The notes under the pieces: generated by a model
What the model saw: the letters and a program-made list of their open reading frames with translations, nothing else
Databases searched by the model: none
What the model was told of the DNA's origin: nothing
From: Paramecium sonneborni
Lineage: Eukaryota > Ciliophora > Oligohymenophorea > Peniculida > Parameciidae
DNA: 64,000 nucleotides
Assembly (NCBI GenBank): GCA_905182985.1
Contig: CAJJDN010000012.1
Coordinates: forward strand, 131,857-195,856
Reading direction: 5' to 3'
Part shown: one piece after another, positions 60,833-64,000 of the stretch
Position numbering within the stretch: position 1 is the stretch's first letter
Layout of the letters: the number at the start of each line of letters is the position of its first letter
Program-made: the position numbers and the translations under genes

Positions 60833-63800
60833 TCAATATTTCTAACATATTTTTTCATTTAGTATTTTTCCCAATTATTCAATGCTGACATTTTCTTTTA
60901 TCATACCTTTACCCATTTTTTATTAGAAAATATTGCAAACTTTCTATAAAGATTTTGATTCTTAAACTTCACTGCAAATTAAAATGTCGATCTTCTACCT
61001 AAGTTCTTATTAGATTTATGAAAACAAATCCATGGATATTTTTGGAAAATCAGCATCCCCATCAGTATAAAATAAAATAGTTTAACTAATTTAAATATCT
61101 TGATAAAATTTACAAATCAAATTCTGCAATGAATTTTTAGATAGCATAAAATAACAAAAGGAAAGCATTCTCAAAATTAGTTCCTCCAGACATCATATTA
61201 AATTATCTTACTAATTCTGATGTCTAAATTTTTTCAGGCTAATCATGTCCAATAATAAATCTGGCATCATCACTAAATTAAATAACTGTTATTCTATTAT
61301 TTGGAATTTTTTGTAATTCTGTAAAACACTATTCATAAACTTCCAACATAATCTTCCATTTTTATCCTGCCATTGATCCAGATTCATCAATAACGAAGAT
61401 ATAATGATGGAAGAAATTAAATTCATTTATCATTTTTGGAAAAAATCTACAATTTAAAAAATTGCATATAATTTTACCAACCCTATTATTCCAATAGTTT
61501 TAATAATTTAATTAATGAATACTTAAATCTTGATTATCTTTGTAATTACAAAAATTCCAATTTTTATATTTTAACTTTAAATCTTTCCATTTTTTAAGTT
61601 ATTTATCTTGTTAAACAAAAATATTATAATCATCCTGCCATTCTTCACAAGTTAACAATGATAATTTATTGTCTATTAAAATTCCTTTCATACCTAAAAT
61701 AGTTTATTTAAATAATCATTACTTCTAATTTAATGACCAGTAGAACATTTATGTCTATGTTTTTTTAAAACATTCTAATCACATTTTCTACCGCAAAATG
61801 GACATTATTCAGCGCAACCAATCTAAATTTTTCTAAATTCATTTATCTAATCATCAAGATCTTTAATTATTATATCCTCTTTAAATTACTTTAATTCTTG
61901 AAAATATTTATTCATCTCACTTTCCAATTATTCCAAGAAATTTTTTAAAATTGGTATTTTTTCTGTCTCTCCAATTTTTATATAATACTAAATTATTTCT
62001 TAAATTAATTTCCTTTGAGATCCTTCATTAATCTATGAATCATTTAAACTTTTATCACCATCATTATCTACTTTAGGAATTACAAAAATTTCTTAATAAT
62101 CAGAATTGATTAAATTGTAACTTAATATATTTCTTTAAACCAAAAGTATTTCATTTAATATGATATAAATGAGAGAATCAGGTTCAATTAAATTATGATA
62201 TTCTTATTTAACATAATATTTTGATCGTTGTGGAAATTTCATTTTTTTATTTATTTATTTTACACTTAACAAATATTTTTGATATTTATCTATTAAATTA
62301 TCTATTTATTATAGCTTTTTTTAGATTCGAAACTTAGCGTAGGATACCTTTTTATCGACAGATTTTTCAATATATTATTTATGATTAAGAACATATTCAA
62401 GGATTTGTTAATCTTAGATTTCTCTAATTTAATGAATGAAAATATTCTAATCTAATTCCTTTATTACAGATTTGCAATTACCTTTCAAAGGATTAAGATA
62501 GTTTTAAATACTGTTTATTACATCTTCTTTAAGAGGTAAATTTAGTTATTTTACAATTTTTTAATGAAATAATAGAGCTTATTGTTAGCTTAATTGTGAT
62601 TCCACCTAAAATTGTAAATCTAATCCAGGGGTATCTTCAGGAGATATAAATTTAGAATAAAATTCTTAATCAGATTAATGCAAAATAAAACAAATCTATG
62701 ACAATAATTCTTCGTTGTGTTAATTATATTTTATTTTAATGTATGAAATAAGACTGTTAGAACTTTCGCTAATATTATTGATAATAAAATCTATATAAAA
62801 TATTTAAGGAAATGGATATACTACCTGAAAACCTTTTAGAATGTTAATTTTTTTATTTAGATTTTCTAAAATCAGTATTCTCTCAACAAAATTTAACACA
62901 TCTTAAAACTAAGTATTTTAAAATTTAGGCGGCTCAGTCACCAAAAATAAATTTATAAAACTTGAAAAATCTCCTTCATTAGAAATCACAAATTAAAAGA
63001 AATGTAATAAAATATCTTTTGATTGGCTTACAATTATTATTTAAAATAGGTTCTTCAAAATTATATGCCAGGTATTTAAATATATTTATTATTCAAAACA
63101 ACACTAAACTATAAGATAAAAAATATCAATTAAACATTACTAAAATACTATTCCTTTTAACATAAGCCAGTCCTCTTAATTGATTTATGATAACCAATCT
63201 CTATTCTTCAAACAATTTTATGTAGTTTGAATACTTTTTAATCTAATTGCAGCTTCTGTTACTGTAAAATGATCTTATACTTCTAATTGTAAACATCTAT
63301 AAAAAGTATTTACCTATGATTTAGTAAATTATAATCTAAGACCGATTAATCCAATAATTTCGATTTATTCTATTTAAGGTTTGGTTTTAATGTAGTCATA
63401 AAAAATATAAAATTATTCTGTTGGGTTTGGAAATTAGTAATATTAAGTTTTATTTGCTAACTAGTCAATAAATTAGACATGTTAATTAAAATTTTCAGTA
63501 CTATTTATTATCAAACAATAGGATTTTAAAGAGATATATTTATCAGAATAAGCTTAAACAAGTTTTTCAATATTAATGATTTCTAAAACTGATTTCAAAA
63601 TTTAAATGCTTTAATCGGACAAATCAACTAAATCGCTCCAATTATTAATTTCATAAATTGACAGACCCTCTATTAAATTTTAAAAATGTTCATTGTATTA
63701 ATCAAATTAAATAGATAATTCTGAATCTTATAGTGATTCTTCTAAATTGATGACATTTTCTTACAAATATTGTTTAATTTAATTTGAAGTTTTTTTGAAG

Positions 63801-64000
63801 CGTATAGAACTGCTGGATAAATGTGACTGAATTCTAGAGCCCATAATGGAAGAACAAAATATTCCGGATTATTATTAATTTCCAAATATTCTTGATGTGC
63901 TTTGGGATTAAGTATTTCTATATTATATTGTAGATTTAGAGAGAATTGTTTTTTACTTCTATTAAGTTTCTCTTGACAATTATGACTATTTACTTATTAA
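60833..64000 (-). CDS. C-terminal part of a very large zinc-binding / VWA-domain protein
   Basis: The minus frame is open from the right edge to TGA 60833, over 1050 codons, and continues outside the window. Long helical region first (VLPLWALEFSHIYPAVLYA; HFTVTEAAIRLKSIQ; LDLQFQVESQLSQQQALL). Then a probable zinc site CAEQCPFCGRKC...KHRHKC..GH (about 61720-61800). Then a VWA domain with a complete MIDAS: FVIDESGSMAG, SGGTNFENAF and YTDGDADFP (about 60950-61410). A Cys/His cluster followed by VWA at the end of a giant helical protein is known from uncharacterised protist families. Three frame corrections are needed at homopolymers (A7 near 63800, T4 near 61700, A5 near 61140). Metal-dependent protein binding is inferred. 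Confidence 0.7.

Overview
This window is ciliate somatic (macronuclear) DNA, almost certainly from Paramecium. The long coding frames are open only if TAA and TAG are read as glutamine and TGA is the sole stop. Introns are 18 to 36 nt with a mode near 25 nt and GT..AG ends, the base composition is very AT-rich, and genes are packed tens of bases apart. The gene content is also ciliate: a trichocyst matrix protein, many axonemal proteins (CFAP97-like, SAXO-like, CFAP53), GCP4, a NEK kinase and two members of a ciliate-type two-span membrane protein family. I could not run a search, so family names rest on motifs read by eye. Gene spans include introns. Reading frames were checked by removing introns and testing that the length divides by three.

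Layout. 1-9.5 kb: cache-like membrane protein (5' end missing), DENN protein, PH-like/protein kinase fusion, beta carbonic anhydrase, a small unknown gene, a CFAP97-like gene and a protein with two cyclic nucleotide-binding domains. 9.3-11.5 kb: a 1107-bp exact duplication around a single n (10418), an unmerged contig overlap; a RAP-like gene crosses it. 11.8-20 kb: membrane protein, degenerate histidine-kinase/receiver-like protein, UBA protein, long coiled-coil protein. 20-26.8 kb: two tandem paralogues (Cys/His N-terminus, coiled coil, SPRY-like C-terminus) separated by a second unmerged overlap around an n (24028). 27-33 kb: myristoylated MORN protein, C2H2/AT-hook protein, coiled-coil protein, trichocyst matrix protein, unknown protein. 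33.6-40.9 kb: GCP4 with a lectin-like insert, a probable mitochondrial protein, a large membrane protein, a Siva-like zinc protein, a SAXO-like protein. 41-50 kb: unknown gene, RING/B-box/LRR protein, ribosomal protein uS9 (RPS16), a micro-ORF, CFAP53, PRPF31, NEK kinase. 51.5-59.9 kb: the most striking gene, a 2788-residue predicted secreted protein with an acidic low-complexity stalk and ten LamG/ConA-like modules of about 213 residues. 60-64 kb: a Gln-rich protein and the C-terminal part of a very large zinc-binding/VWA protein running off the window.

There are no operons, tRNAs, rRNAs, CRISPR arrays or recognisable mobile elements. Neighbouring genes are mostly functionally unrelated, as expected in this genome type, although cilium/basal-body genes are unusually frequent. 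Several otherwise good genes carry single-base frame breaks, mostly at homopolymer runs, most simply explained by draft-assembly indels.
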